Shown here: one piece after another, positions 10,062 to 23,276 of the stretch | Position numbering within the stretch: position 1 is the first letter of the stretch | Layout of the letters: each line of letters opens with the position of its first letter | Assembly (NCBI GenBank): GCA_011634665.1 | Contig: WAEK01000004.1 | Coordinates: 21,001 to 85,000 of the forward strand | From: Mortierella sp. BCC40632 | Lineage: Eukaryota > Mortierellomycota > Mortierellomycetes > Mortierellales > Mortierellaceae | Length of the DNA: 64,000 bases | Direction: 5' to 3' | The notes under the pieces: generated by a model | The model's input: only the letters and a program-made list of their open reading frames with translations | Database searches by the model: none | What the model was told of the DNA's origin: nothing | Translations under genes and position numbers: made by a program

Positions 10062-12854
10062 ATGGATAACGAACCAACTGTCAACATTCCTTTACCAAAC
10101 TCCCCAAACCTGCATTCCAACTCTAGACGGAGCCCTGAAGATGATGTGTTAGACCCTGATCTTCGATACGACGGTGAACCTCCTCGTAAAATATCCACAG
10201 CATCCCTTCCAAACAGCCGTGCACAACAAAGACCAACTACAAATGAAGCCACCACTAGCAACGACCAGACCGACACTGCAGGAGCAGAGACACAACCATC
10301 CGAGGATGATGTTGTAGACTCTGCAGCTCCGACCAATCCATCCAAGAAACCGCTTGTGAAGCGGGTGCGAATTCCTATTGCCTGTGTTACCTGTCGACAT
10401 AAAAAGATCAAGTGCAATGGACAAGTACCTTGCTCCCACTGCGAAAAGTATCGAGCAGAATGCATCTACCCAGCAGCTACCAAGCCGATTAGCCACGAAT
10501 ATGTTGAAGCACTTGAAAGCCGACTTCGGAACACAGAGTCACATCTCTTAAAGTTGCTTGCATATGGAGTACGATTGCCGGGCTCAGTCAACGCCTTGGA
10601 CAACGCCAATCCTCATCCGCTTCAAACAAACATCGGCGCCACTACTCAGGCCAACATTAATGACCCCCTCAATGGCCCTTCTCAAGACCCTCAGGATCCA
10701 ACTCTAGAGGAGATGGATATGGCTGAACAGCAACCATTTATAATAGATCCTGCCAACGATCTTGTCGACGCACTCATGGGTAGACTCAAGATCGATCCTA
10801 ACGGCTCGGCAAGACACCTCTCTCCTATTCACAGTACCCAGACTGGGTCTCATACAAACTCACACACAACAGGCCTGACAGCTCAGACCCATAATCCAGA
10901 AGCAATTGGTCATCTACTAAAGGTGGCTGCACACGTTGCAATCCCGGCCATTGTCCCACCAAAGGTGTCCGCGACTTTGTTTAGATCCTACTTCAACAAT
11001 ATCCACACCTTTCTACCGATTCTTAGTGGATTCAGTCTTCAGGGAGTTAGTCTTGAACATCCATCTCAAGCAATGCCTCCGTTCCTGTTAATGGCCATCT
11101 ACACAGTCGCATCCTGTTATGTTGGCGATCGCGAACTTGAAGGTCTGACCATAGGAAGGAACTCGAAGCCTCATCAGGTCTTTTACGACCGTACACGAGC
11201 CATGCTGGACGCGTCTATAAGTACACCAAGTCTAAGTACAGTTCAAGGACTTTTGCTGATGACCTACTATCAATTAATCGAACTACAGCCCGAGAGCCTG
11301 TTCAGAAGCCGTATGTACCTCCAAATAGCGGTACGAATGGCCATGGACCTGGGTCTTTCAAGAGCGACCCTAGACAACCATCCAGAAAAGTCTCGCACCC
11401 ATATTATCGATTTTGGATTCTCGGCTTTAGGAATCTCCTTGACCCCCGAAACAACTCCGTCACTCCTTGGTGGCAACACGCTCCCATCCAAACTAAGCGA
11501 CGCTACACCCGAGATGCAACGCGATCGAGCTATTCAACAGGAGCGACAGCTTGCATGGCTTGCCTGTTATTCTCTGGATGGGATATTGAGTGGTCTTATT
11601 GGTCAGGAACCCTGTGCTCCCGAGATCCACGACAATGCCTGGCAACTGTTTCAAGATATCAAGTCGACTTTAGCAACGAATACCGACATGAGTTCAACAC
11701 TTGCTTTCTGGTACCTTCATTTGGAGCTGGTGAGAATTTATCGACGTATCTGTGAGCTGAACAAAAGCCTGGTCTCTTCCGGATCTCAGACTAGTCATCT
11801 TCATCAACAGACCCAAACACTTGACAGAGCTCTGGATGAATGGCGCGCAAGGCTTCCTGATCACTTGATCTTTGTTCGGGACGAGTACACTGCTCCAGGA
11901 CCTCGACCAGATGATCCCAATCTCCCTTCATACTACGCCATCTATCTTCACCAGTTCTACTATAGTCTCAGAGTACTTTTGTATCGACCCTTGGTCTACT
12001 CCAAAAATCATCGAGGTTCGCTCTCAGATCCTAGGTCAGCACTCTCCAACTGTGTCCGAGCTGCAGCGCGTCTGACCCAACTCGGTCAGATCATATTTCA
12101 TAACTATGACTGGCCCTGGCAAGGATGTGGACTCTTTGGATACCAAATGCTGCTGGCAGCCGAGATCCATCTGTACCTGATGGTGACCCAGACGTGTGGC
12201 AGGGCCCAGGTTCTCTTTCATACAACCATGGAGTTGACTAAGGGCTACATGCAGCTCGTAAACCTTTCTTGGTTGGCTCAGCAGGTCGAAACAATGGAAA
12301 AGACTGTCAGGAGCTATGCTGCGTCTCCTCAGCTGGTCAATGCACACCAGGAGTCCTCTTCGGAGACAGAGTCTCTTGGTCAGCAACTATCGCCTTCATT
12401 TATGGACATTATGAGCTTGCCAGACCTTGTCAACTATAGTCATCATGAAATTTTGACAGCACCGCCAGTGACGATTGCCGCAGCCGCTGGGATGGTCCCC
12501 GAGACCTTGGGAGTGGCTGGAACATTTGAGAATTTGATGTATGCGATCTCACCGGGAGATGCGAACACTTCATTCCAGACAGGATCGACTGAAGGTCAAC
12601 TTCCTCCTCCTCTTTCTCTTTCTCATGGTTCGTTTCCCTTTACAATTGGACAAGAATCGATTCCCAAAGCGACTCCTTTGTCTATCCCTAGTAGTACAGA
12701 GTTGACAACCATTTCCATGCCAGTCTCTGTTCCGATACAGAGGACAGAAGGATCTGAAGAAAGCAATAGGGCAGAGTTGGTATCTTTGTTTCTTTTTGAT
12801 ACACCTCTCTCTCTTGGTGGCAACAGTAGCACCAACCCAGGAGGCACACTCTAA
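10062..12854 (+). CDS. Zn2Cys6 fungal transcription factor, 930 aa
   Basis: Sequence-specific nuclear DNA-binding regulator of the Gal4-type class. The binuclear zinc cluster has cysteines at 108, 111, 118, 124, 127 and 134, spaced C-X2-C-X6-C-X5-C-X2-C-X6-C, with the basic RHKKIK segment after the second cysteine. A fungal-specific transcription-factor domain follows at roughly residues 290-640, with helical blocks such as LFRSYFNNIHTFLPIL and LLMTYYQLIELQPESLFRS. The acidic, S/T-rich N-terminus and the P/S/T-rich C-terminus would suit activation regions. The start ATG follows a CT-rich leader and gives the full zinc cluster. The gene is intronless across 2.8 kb, unlike most neighbours. The target genes cannot be told from the sequence. 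Confidence 0.93.
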   Translation: MDNEPTVNIPLPNSPNLHSNSRRSPEDDVLDPDLRYDGEPPRKISTASLPNSRAQQRPTTNEATTSNDQTDTAGAETQPSEDDVVDSAAPTNPSKKPLVKRVRIPIACVTCRHKKIKCNGQVPCSHCEKYRAECIYPAATKPISHEYVEALESRLRNTESHLLKLLAYGVRLPGSVNALDNANPHPLQTNIGATTQANINDPLNGPSQDPQDPTLEEMDMAEQQPFIIDPANDLVDALMGRLKIDPNGSARHLSPIHSTQTGSHTNSHTTGLTAQTHNPEAIGHLLKVAAHVAIPAIVPPKVSATLFRSYFNNIHTFLPILSGFSLQGVSLEHPSQAMPPFLLMAIYTVASCYVGDRELEGLTIGRNSKPHQVFYDRTRAMLDASISTPSLSTVQGLLLMTYYQLIELQPESLFRSRMYLQIAVRMAMDLGLSRATLDNHPEKSRTHIIDFGFSALGISLTPETTPSLLGGNTLPSKLSDATPEMQRDRAIQQERQLAWLACYSLDGILSGLIGQEPCAPEIHDNAWQLFQDIKSTLATNTDMSSTLAFWYLHLELVRIYRRICELNKSLVSSGSQTSHLHQQTQTLDRALDEWRARLPDHLIFVRDEYTAPGPRPDDPNLPSYYAIYLHQFYYSLRVLLYRPLVYSKNHRGSLSDPRSALSNCVRAAARLTQLGQIIFHNYDWPWQGCGLFGYQMLLAAEIHLYLMVTQTCGRAQVLFHTTMELTKGYMQLVNLSWLAQQVETMEKTVRSYAASPQLVNAHQESSSETESLGQQLSPSFMDIMSLPDLVNYSHHEILTAPPVTIAAAAGMVPETLGVAGTFENLMYAISPGDANTSFQTGSTEGQLPPPLSLSHGSFPFTIGQESIPKATPLSIPSSTELTTISMPVSVPIQRTEGSEESNRAELVSLFLFDTPLSLGGNSSTNPGGTL

Positions 12855-13121
12855 TATTCCCCGTCTCCCCCCCCTCCTCCCTATCCCAATAAGACGCCTC
12901 TAGGACAGCTATTACATTTCACAGATATCCGTATTAAAGAATCCTTTAAAATTAATCAGTGAATTGCACTGATAGTCGGAATGTCATGGTATACTTGATA
13001 CTCAGTTCACAGTACACTACCAAAGCCAAAATTGTTTATCTGTGGTACATAATCCCCAGCAACTCTCATACTGATTGGGAGAGAAAGACAGTGCAGTATA
13101 CCGGTATACCAAATCAGCGCC

Positions 13122-13155
<34 letters not shown>

Positions 13156-13292
13156 GGCGATAACCAAGTCGATAAATCATCATTGACAACTTTAGTGGTA
13201 TTCTTTGGCAACTGTTTCTGTCAAAGACAAAACAGAGGCTTGAGGTAAAGAAGGTAGGGACAAGGATGTTATTTTATTGTAGACTGAGGTAT

Positions 13293-13369
13293 AGAAGGAC
13301 GTGCGGGACGCGTCCTTCTCTACTATTAGAAATAAGCTTAAGCTTTCCGAACGCGTCTCATTCGGAAAG
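13293..13369. repeat. Two tandem perfect 9-bp hairpins
   Basis: Two perfect inverted repeats of the same geometry lie 23 bp apart. The first (13293-13319) has arms AGAAGGACG and CGTCCTTCT around a 9-nt spacer. The second (13343-13369) has arms CTTTCCGAA and TTCGGAAAG around a 9-nt spacer. Between them is the palindrome AAGCTTAAGCTT. The function is unknown; protein-binding sites or remnants of a small inverted-repeat element are possible. Confidence 0.7.
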
Positions 13370-14685
13370 TATACTCAAGAGATACTTTCCTCTATCTGCC
13401 GGAGTGAATAATTGCCCGCGCTTCCTATAGAGGAAGGGTTATTAGATTGTGACAATATCCCACAAAAAGATGAAACGGCATTGGAAAAAGGCTCCAACCG
13501 TCTAGTGCAATGTAATAAACGCGATTGGGCGTCTTCTGGTGGGAATTTTTGGGGGGAAGCTCTGAAAGGTCCTATCCCCATCCCCGCAATGAAAAAAAAA
13601 AAAAAAAGCGGTTTCTTTTCCTCAGTAACAGCTTGCGTCTCGCTTAAAGCTTGCTCTTTTTCAGGTACCGACAAGCCCAGAACTTTAAAACGAACTATGC
13701 TTCACCTCTCTACTCTCTCATACTAAAAACCGCTCTTCGTACCTGCCCCGATCAAGTCCAAATCATACATCTCCTTGATTCCTCACCATCATGACGGCAG
13801 GGGATTTTTAATTCGATCGAAGTAACTATGGCAGTGGTTCGTATGAGCCTCGGCTGAAGTAGCGATAGCATTCAAGAAAGGCCTCCAAACGGCAATCTTT
13901 AGACCATCATTTGATCTACTATCCCCCCGGTTATGATGCGCTGACTTTCCGGGCCTATCTCAGTTTGATCCGCACCGGATCATGACCTCGAGATCTCTTT
14001 ATTGATAGTCATTCCCTTTTCTACTGTCTCCTTGTTAGTTAGAACTGCACCATCAAGCCTTTGCCCCCGTACCTGAGTGTCGATCTTGCCCTCCAGAGTT
14101 GTCTTCTCCGTTCTCTTGTAAGTTGGCCTATCCTACTTGCCACAGGAAACCCTATTTAGAGGAGGGCGGACATTGACTAGAACCATGGTTATTTAGACAC
14201 TGACTTGCACTAGAAACCTCCACAGATACTTGTAAGATTCTGAGACAGAGCGGTAGAGAGAAGGGTTCGGATAGAGAGAAGAAGGGTTTGGATCCATAGT
14301 ACCGTCCACCAACATGATTTATCCAGCCACCACACGAGGTAGCCAGTTTGATATAGAGTATGCTTTTTTTCCTCATTTGAACAGCATTGCCCGCGTTTTG
14401 TGGAAATGTACTGTCATTCCATTGTAAGATAAAAAAAAAAACTCTAAAATGCGAAACAAGTATCGATCGATTTTTTTTTGTCCCTAGGGGATAAAACCAA
14501 GTCTCTAGACATAGCGACTCGACTAGCCGTCCTTTTGTGTCTTTTTGAGAAATTGTCGAATGATGGAGGACAGAGACTGACTGAGGGAAGAATTCATTCG
14601 CTCGAATGATGACATCCACGGTTTGTCTTGAGAACCTTCCCAGACCAATCTTGTGACATCTGTAATTGATCGAGTGTCACCTTTT

Positions 14686-14724
14686 TTTGAGGTTTGAGGT
14701 TTGAGGTTTGAGGTTTGAGGTTTG
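14686..14724. repeat. (TTTGAGG)n heptamer array
   Basis: Five to six copies of TTTGAGG in tandem. The unit is 7 bp, unlike the TTAGGG telomere repeat, so this is probably an ordinary minisatellite. Confidence 0.85.
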
Positions 14725-14884
14725 ACGCACACACGGACACACCCTTTCCCCAAAATGGAAAGGCCTGAATTCCTGGACGATCCTTTGAGGTCTCACTTGT
14801 TGATTTTTACCTTCTTCAGGGTTACCTCTTTGACTTTTTACCTGAGGATAGGTAGAGAAAGAAGAGAGAAACCCCAACATTCTA

Positions 14885-14933
14885 GTCAAAGTCAAAGTCA
14901 AAGTCAAAGTCAAAGTCAAAGTCAAAGTCAAAA
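14885..14933. repeat. (GTCAAA)n hexamer array
   Basis: About eight copies of GTCAAA that run directly into a poly-A tract. No gene is associated. Confidence 0.85.
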
Positions 14934-15536
14934 AAAAAAAAAGAAAAAGAAAAATAAGGCGCCCCTCCTAGTATCCATTTCGTTCAAGAGAACACAACAA
15001 TTGGGGCGATTCCGGTTACAGTCTAATGCACGGACCTCAGACAACCCTATGATCTCCAAAATGAGCGGACAAAATTCATATTGACTGGAAAGGAGGAGAA
15101 AGACGCGTTTTTATATACTCCTAAGAGATTGTGGTCCTTTTTCAAAGAGTGTTGAGCCCGTGATTCTATAGTGGAGAGGACATGGACACACACACACTCC
15201 TTTTTTTTTTTTTTTTCTCTTTTTTCTTTTGTTTTCCACCCTTATTTCTATCGGCTAAATTGATGCTGTCACATTCAACTCCCGGTAAGTATTCTGTTAT
15301 GAGCAGTATTTGGAGAATAGAGATATACATACATATAAAAATATACATATATACATACAAAATAGGCTATTTAAGATGGGAAAAAAAATAAAAAAAAAAA
15401 AAACGTGGTATTCCCACACACACACACACACACGCACACAGGAGGAAAATCTCACAAAATTCAAACACAGAGAGCAGAAGAGCGAAAAGAAACAAAAGAA
15501 AAAAACAACGTGGAAAGACAGCAAATGCTCGATGGG

Positions 15537-15573
<37 letters not shown>

Positions 15574-15787
15574 GAAAAATGGAGGAGAGAAGGGAGAGGG
15601 GTGAGACAAGAGGGGAATATGCCGCTGAGAAGATAAGAGAGATAGATAGATTGATAAAGGGCTATGACAGCTGTCTATAGTCATGAGTGTCCTCCTGATG
15701 CAGCCCTTCACTTTTTTTATATATATATAAAGGGAATAGTGATACGATTCCCTGCTTTCTTTCGTTTCTTTCGTTTCTTTTTCTTTT

Positions 15788-17713
<1,926 letters not shown>

Positions 17714-19269
17714 GGCCAGATTCTGATCAGAATTAGAGAGTTGATGCAAACAGGCTCGAGTATAGAGAAGGCAGGTGGGAAAGAAAGAGAGACAGAGAGA
17801 GAGAGAGAGAGAGGAGAGAGTAGAAGGGAAAAGCGGGAACATAACCGTCCAAAAGATCCGAGAAGATAGCTTACTTTTCTCAACCCAAACGCTAGGCCTA
17901 ACCCTAAGCTTATTTGTTTCTGGAATTTAGCTTAAATTAGAGCGTTCCATGGTTGATCATCCAAATCGTGGCACCAGATCACAGCACGTTTTCATGACAA
18001 GATGTCTACGGGGGCACCACCTAGACACACTTGGACAGCGGTTCAGCTTCGTAGACGCAAAAGAAAACAATCGAGTTCAGCTAGCGCTTGCGCTCACGAC
18101 CCAGAGCAAAAGAGCATACATAGAAAATATATGCACCATGGGTCATGGCGCTTGCGGATCCTTGGTGACCTTTTTGTACGTCCAGAAGAGGCATAGCCGC
18201 AGCAGTACACAATTTTATGCCCATTTCCACCAAACTGCTCCTGCGGACATTTTTTTTTTTTTTACCAATGTCAAGCAGGCACTCCCTCCCCCAAAGCGAT
18301 AACTGGGCAGTGAACACGAGACGATTCGTCTTTTCCGGACGACTCATGTCAAGGCGAGGATCTGCGGACGAAACTGTTCTCTCTGGGTGTCGTCATTGTA
18401 GCGCCTGAATTGGTAGGAATAATGGTATAGGGAGCTATTAGGGAGTCTGAACACCAAACACATGACTTTTCTGCATCCACTCCCCGCTATGGGGCTACTG
18501 CTGCAAAAAGACTCATCGAGTTTAGCGACTAAATAATTATCATTAATGGTTGTCCTTGGCTCCATAGAGCCGGTTCACATCTGAGCATCGCTTTACTCTC
18601 TATTTTCCGCAACCTATTTTAGACACACTCCCTCATCTTCGGGACTTTTCTTCGTCAACATAGTTCAACCAGAGAGGTGTCGGAGACAAAGATACTCTTG
18701 GCTGTCGCCCCCTGTTTGGCTCAATCTGAAGAAACAAAAGAACGGCCAAAACTCCCAGCAGACCCTATCTACGGAGTTAATCCAAGCATTCTGCATCGAG
18801 CAACCCTAACTTGTTCTGGGCTGTCGTTGAATAGGGGCGTGACCCCAGGGACGGCCAAGTCGGCTCCGTTTCTGATGGGTCCAAACTCACAGGTGAAAAA
18901 GAGAGAGCCATGGGAAAAAAAAATGAGAGAGAGAGAGAGAGATAATAACAACAATAGTAATAATAGTAAAAAATAAAATAAAATAAAATAAAAAAGAGTC
19001 ATAATCCCGATTTTATTCATGTTCCCACACGAGCTTCCAGAACTCCCTCGTCTCCCTACTCCCTCTTTCCTTTCCCTTAACCACTGTAAACAATTGGAAA
19101 CCTTCAGAAAGATTGGATAACCTAATACGGAAGTTTTGGGCAGGATAGAAGCAATGACTTACATGGTAAAGTGGGGAACGTAGGCCACTAAACATTGGCG
19201 AATCTGGCAAAAGAAGAAATGATAGGGAAAGGGAGAGGGGGGAAGGGGGAGAGAAAGCTAGAGCACTGC
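17714..19269. other. Intergenic region, no confirmed gene
   Basis: GA-rich DNA just upstream of the ferredoxin start (about 17785-17825) is CT on its coding strand. The rest has mixed composition, with several medium-length open frames on both strands but no family motif. A GTAAGT donor on the minus strand near 19165 and an acceptor near 19088 could belong to the unresolved minus-strand gene to the right. Confidence 0.35.
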
Positions 19270-20074
19270 TTCATGCCCTGTGAAGCGTACACATGCAGTT
19301 GGTTACACTATCATCCGCATTAGAGGACCAAGAAAAATGAGGACGTTCGACGTCGTCCAGGAAAAATGAGACCCCAGATGAAAAGCCGACGGTTTTCCCG
19401 ACCTCTTTCAAAGCCAAGGGTCGATCAAAAGAAAATACACAATCAATTTCGGCAATGGATCTCTTTTTGATTTGTGTAGGAGATGGAGAGAAAAAAAAAA
19501 GGTTCTGGGGCAAGGGATGAGGAAAAAAAAAAAAAAAGAAAAAGTAACAAAAAAAGGGGGAACATATAGGTGGCAGGAAAGGAAAGGGCGCGATGTGGGA
19601 ACGGATATTAAACAACTCCTGGACAGTGGAACGGCTCATGGCTCGTCTTATCCTGACCAATGGTCATCTTGTTTGTCATGTAGGGTTGAGAGGGTTTGTC
19701 CTTCATACAGACAAACAACCCATGTTATCCTGGCATAATTGTCCCTCGTAAGCTTCTGGGTTGAGTGGTTGGTACCACTTGATGATGTCCCGCTGCAGAA
19801 GGGGCACGGGAGAGGGAAAGGGTCTATGAAAAGGACAATAACAAAGAATAAAAAAAAAAAAAAAAGAACGACTGGTACACTATCGTCAGCAAGATGACTG
19901 AACAAAAATGACAGGGTTACGCCATAATGCTAAACAGCAATGGGGGCCCAATAATGCATCATATCCCTGCCCTTTTTTTTTTTTTTTTTTACGATAAAGA
20001 TGATGATTTCGCTCCTCTTTGTCCAATTGACACAGCGGCTGTTGATGCACGACAAAAGGATACAAGGAAGCCAT
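19270..20074 (-). CDS. Possible small spliced gene, structure unresolved
   Basis: Several protein-like pieces lie on the minus strand, but I cannot join them securely. A candidate first exon, 20074-19993, begins MASLYPFVVHQQPLCQLDKE and stops at a GTAAAA donor next to an A-tract. A candidate internal exon starts after CTGCAG near 19799 and reads RDIIKWYQPLNPEAYEG, reaching a GTATGA donor near 19709. A third piece near 19470-19271 reads IDCVFSFDRPLALKEVGKTV. The upstream plus strand (20.37-20.47 kb) is GA-rich, which is the leader pattern of minus-strand genes here. No family is recognised. Chance open frames remain a real alternative. Confidence 0.3.
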
Positions 20075-21567
20075 CGGTACAGTGAGGACAAAAAAGACAC
20101 AAAGGCAAGGAGGTTGCGAAGGGACAATGATCCACAATGGGGTGATTTCGGGGGTGTTGGTTCGAACCCCCAAAACCCACCGATAGGCGTGCGGGCCAAA
20201 AAAAAGGACACGGGGCAAGGGACAGGACATGCACAAGGGTGTAGTGGAACTGGGACTGGACAAAGTGTACAAAGCAGAGAGGACGAGACGTGTGTGGGAG
20301 CGAGCAAAGAGAGCAGGGACGGCAAACAAATCCGTGGGGCCTCGCCATGCAGCATACCGCACTGGAGACGGGACAGAACAGGGAGAGAGACAGAGAGAGA
20401 TGGCAAGAGAGTGTGTGTGTGAGTGAAAGAGAAAGAGAAAGAGAGTGAGCGAGTGAAAGGAAGGAAAAAGAAAGGGTCCATTGTGCTGGCAAGCCTCGTT
20501 GTTGAGCGGATTGAAGTGTAGACTGCTGCATCTGCACGGAGAGAAAGTGAGAAAACAAATAGAGAGATGCATACTGCTTCCTCGTCTCGTCATCTTGTCT
20601 TTCTCCCTCTCTCCCCTCCACCCTCCCTCTGCCCCTGGCTGCCTCCCTTGGCTGCACCCCTGGAGCCCCCTGCTACGTTGCTCGAGACACTGCTCCGTCC
20701 ACTTGTGCATTACCGTGATCGATGGTCAGCAAAGAGGACGCATGCATGCTCCTCCATGTTCCGATTCATGTCGGTGTGCCAGCTCGTTCAACCTAGTGCG
20801 GAGCCGTGTACGCACGCCAAGCACAGTTGACCCCGTTCAATGCCAATGACCGCCACCGCGATGACGATGATGATGACGGAGGAACAAAAATATTGAGGTC
20901 GAGCTGGTGGCGACTTGGACCTTGGAGCGGGTCAGATGAGGTCAAGGGAGTAGTGTGACAAAGGGAGTGAGAAGGGGGGCATGATGGCGATGATGCTGAT
21001 ACGGAACGTGCAGTCGTGCGATTTGCAGTTCAGACGGGGTCTGAGTTCCGTGCTGGGACGAGAAGAGGAGACACGGCTCGGAGTGAGCCAGTCAGAGACA
21101 GCTTCTGCTTTAAACTTTGTCCTTTGTCTGCGCTTCACAAGCAAGGCTACTGCCCAATTGCTACCAGGTGCACGTCTCTGAGCCCTGAGAGGCTCTGTCC
21201 TCTGAATGTGTGGGTAGATGGGGGGAGATGGCCAGTTAGTTGGCTAGCTGACGGGAGAGGAAGGGAGGGGGATCGTGATGGTTGTGGTGTGTAGGGGATG
21301 GGTTGGGGAGGGGGAAAGAAAGAGAATGGGCAAGTGAGACGCAACCAAGGCCTCAACTGAGGCTGCACCAGTGTCACCCACCACTGCCCCGCCAGCCTCT
21401 CAGGGTCGCATCCTGTCCGAATTACTGGAACTTTAAACAGAAAATCTGTCGATCTGCCCTCTCGCTCTTGCTCTCTCGCTCATTTGCTTACTCACTCTCT
21501 TTAGGTCGCTCATCTCTGCGCCCTGCTACACACAAATACGCACAACAAAACCCGCGCTCCTCTCCCA

Positions 21568-21676
21568 CCTCCTCCTCCTCCTCCTCCTCCTCCTCCTCCT
21601 CCTCCTCCTCCTCCTCCTCCTCCTCCTCCTCCTCCTCCTCCTCCTCCTCCTCCTCCTCCTCCTCCTCCTCCTCCTC
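21568..21676. repeat. (CCT)n trinucleotide array, about 36 units
   Basis: A perfect CCT array of about 108 bp with strict purine/pyrimidine strand asymmetry and mirror symmetry, the sequence type able to form triplex (H-DNA). Degenerate CTTCC repeats follow to about 21720. It lies outside any supported gene. Confidence 0.95.
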
Positions 21677-21891
21677 TTCCTCCCTCTTCTTCCTCCTCTT
21701 CCTCTTCCTCCCCCCTTCCCCCTCCTCTATCTAGAGGGAGGAAATGAGGATAAAGTAGGATGAGGTGAAGAGGAGGGGGAGAGAAGAGGAAGTGAAGGAG
21801 GAAAAAGAGCACAGCGCGGGACACGGGAGAGAGTGAGAGTGAATGAGAATGAGAGCACAAGCGAGAATAGAGAATAGAGGATAGAGAAGAT

Positions 21892-22027
21892 GAGTGAGTG
21901 AGTGAGTGAGTGAGTGAGTGAGTGAGTGAATGAGTGAGTAAGTAAGTGAGTGAGTGGGTAAGTGAGTGAGTGGGTAAGTGAGTGAGTAAGTGAGTGGGTG
22001 GATGAGTGAGTGAGCGACTGAACGAGC

Positions 22028-22067
<40 letters not shown>

Positions 22068-22072
22068 AGAGA
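21892..22072. repeat. (GTGA)n then (GAGAGT)n arrays
   Basis: A GTGA tetranucleotide array with point changes (21892-22020) followed by a GAGAGT hexamer array (22027-22072). Both are purine-rich on the plus strand. Confidence 0.9.
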
Positions 22073-22421
22073 GAACAGGGAGTAGGTGTGAGTCTGGTAG
22101 TAGAGGGAGTCTGCTCTAAGCAATGCCATGCTATGTCATGCTATGCTCGCCGATCGCACAGCGTGCACAGCTGCCTCAATTGCACCCTCCCTCTTCCACT
22201 CACCCCCGAGAAATCGCTGCAAACATAGCTTTCTCTATCTCAATCTCTTATTTTCTCTTTCTCTTTCTCTTTCTCTCTCCCTCTCTCCATCGCTCACCCC
22301 ACTCTCCGTCCAGCAGCAGACAAAAGCAGCGATAGTAAAAAAGGGAACATGTCACAACACAGCTTTTCCTGCGTCTCGGTTGATCTCTGGGAGGGAGCAC
22401 ATCCTGTAAGGACGGAGGAAA

Positions 22422-22424
<3 letters not shown>

Positions 22425-22464
<40 letters not shown>
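22425..22464. repeat. (GA)n microsatellite
   Basis: A pure GA dinucleotide array of about 20 units in non-coding DNA. Confidence 0.9.
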
Positions 22465-22467
<3 letters not shown>

Positions 22468-23237
22468 TAAGAAAAAGAAAGAGAGCGGCACACACAAAGG
22501 AAAAGGGACCGCGGCCGCGAGCCGGGTCCCCCCTCCTCGTCTTCGTCCTCCTCCTCGTCCTCCTCGTCCTCCTCCTCGTGCTCCTCCTCGTCCTCGTTAT
22601 TGTTCTCGGATACGGCGCTGAATAGAGCGGGGCGAGGGCGGGGTGCTGGGCGAGAACTAGACCGCAACGGTCGGCTGCGAAGGTGAGACGAGCGGAGAGG
22701 GGGGGAGGGGGAGAGGAAAAAGAAAGAAAGAGAGTGAGAGAAATGAGAAAATGAAAGAAAGAGTGAGGCGAGCGAGGCAAGGTGGGTCGAGGCAAACGAC
22801 GACTCATCGTCTGGCAACAGTCCACGCGACGAATCACCGCTCGTATTAGCCCCGCCTTGCCCAGCATGGGCGGGGCTGGCCATGAATTCATTCTCTGGCC
22901 CGGGGAGCGGTCGTGGACAGATCCTGAGCGGGAGAAGCCGCCTGGGGCACGAGGGTGCCATGGTCGAGTAGCTCTGGATCAGGCACGACCTTGTGTCCAT
23001 CGTTACTGATGCTGGAAGTAAGAGATGCGCGTGCTGCGAGGGCGGAGCAGAGTCGGTCCAACACAGCGGTCGATGGGTCCGAGGACGGGGGTCGACGTCT
23101 CGCCCATGGTGGGAGAGCGGTGGGCGGCGGGGCGATGGGCGACGGCCATGACCGGCCGCTAGTCGCTCATCCGCTCAATGATTTTGCCATGGACCTCGCT
23201 CTGTCTCTCTCTCTCTTTCTTTCTTTTTTCTTTCTTA

Positions 23238-23276
<39 letters not shown>

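Larger units (their letters stand above)
12855..15787. other. Intergenic region with small repeats
   Basis: A 2.9 kb gap between the zinc-cluster gene and the ferredoxin gene. It holds A/T homopolymers (about 13123-13154, 14930-14942, 15202-15216), a CA array near 15417-15438, a GA array near 15541-15569 and the small repeats listed separately. Open frames here lack ATG starts, contain homopolymer-encoded runs or show no protein-like pattern. I see no gene. Confidence 0.5.

Noticed and set aside
13412..13726. 104-codon plus-strand frame
   Set aside because: It begins at TTG rather than ATG and contains a homopolymer-encoded K run; no motif.
14152..14619. 155-codon minus-strand frame
   Set aside because: Composition like surrounding DNA, F/L/S-rich from T-tracts, no motif and no leader pattern upstream.
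17885..17900. CCTAACCCTAA, telomere-like
   Set aside because: Too short (less than two full units) and internal; probably chance.
20150..20190. GGTTCGAACCCCC, resembling a tRNA B box
   Set aside because: The T stem does not pair, and no D arm, anticodon arm or acceptor stem fits around it.
22248..23000. 250-codon minus-strand frame with an acidic run
   Set aside because: The E/D run comes from a CTC/GTC-type repeat, and the rest is repeat-encoded S/L/R. No family motif, no coherent start context.
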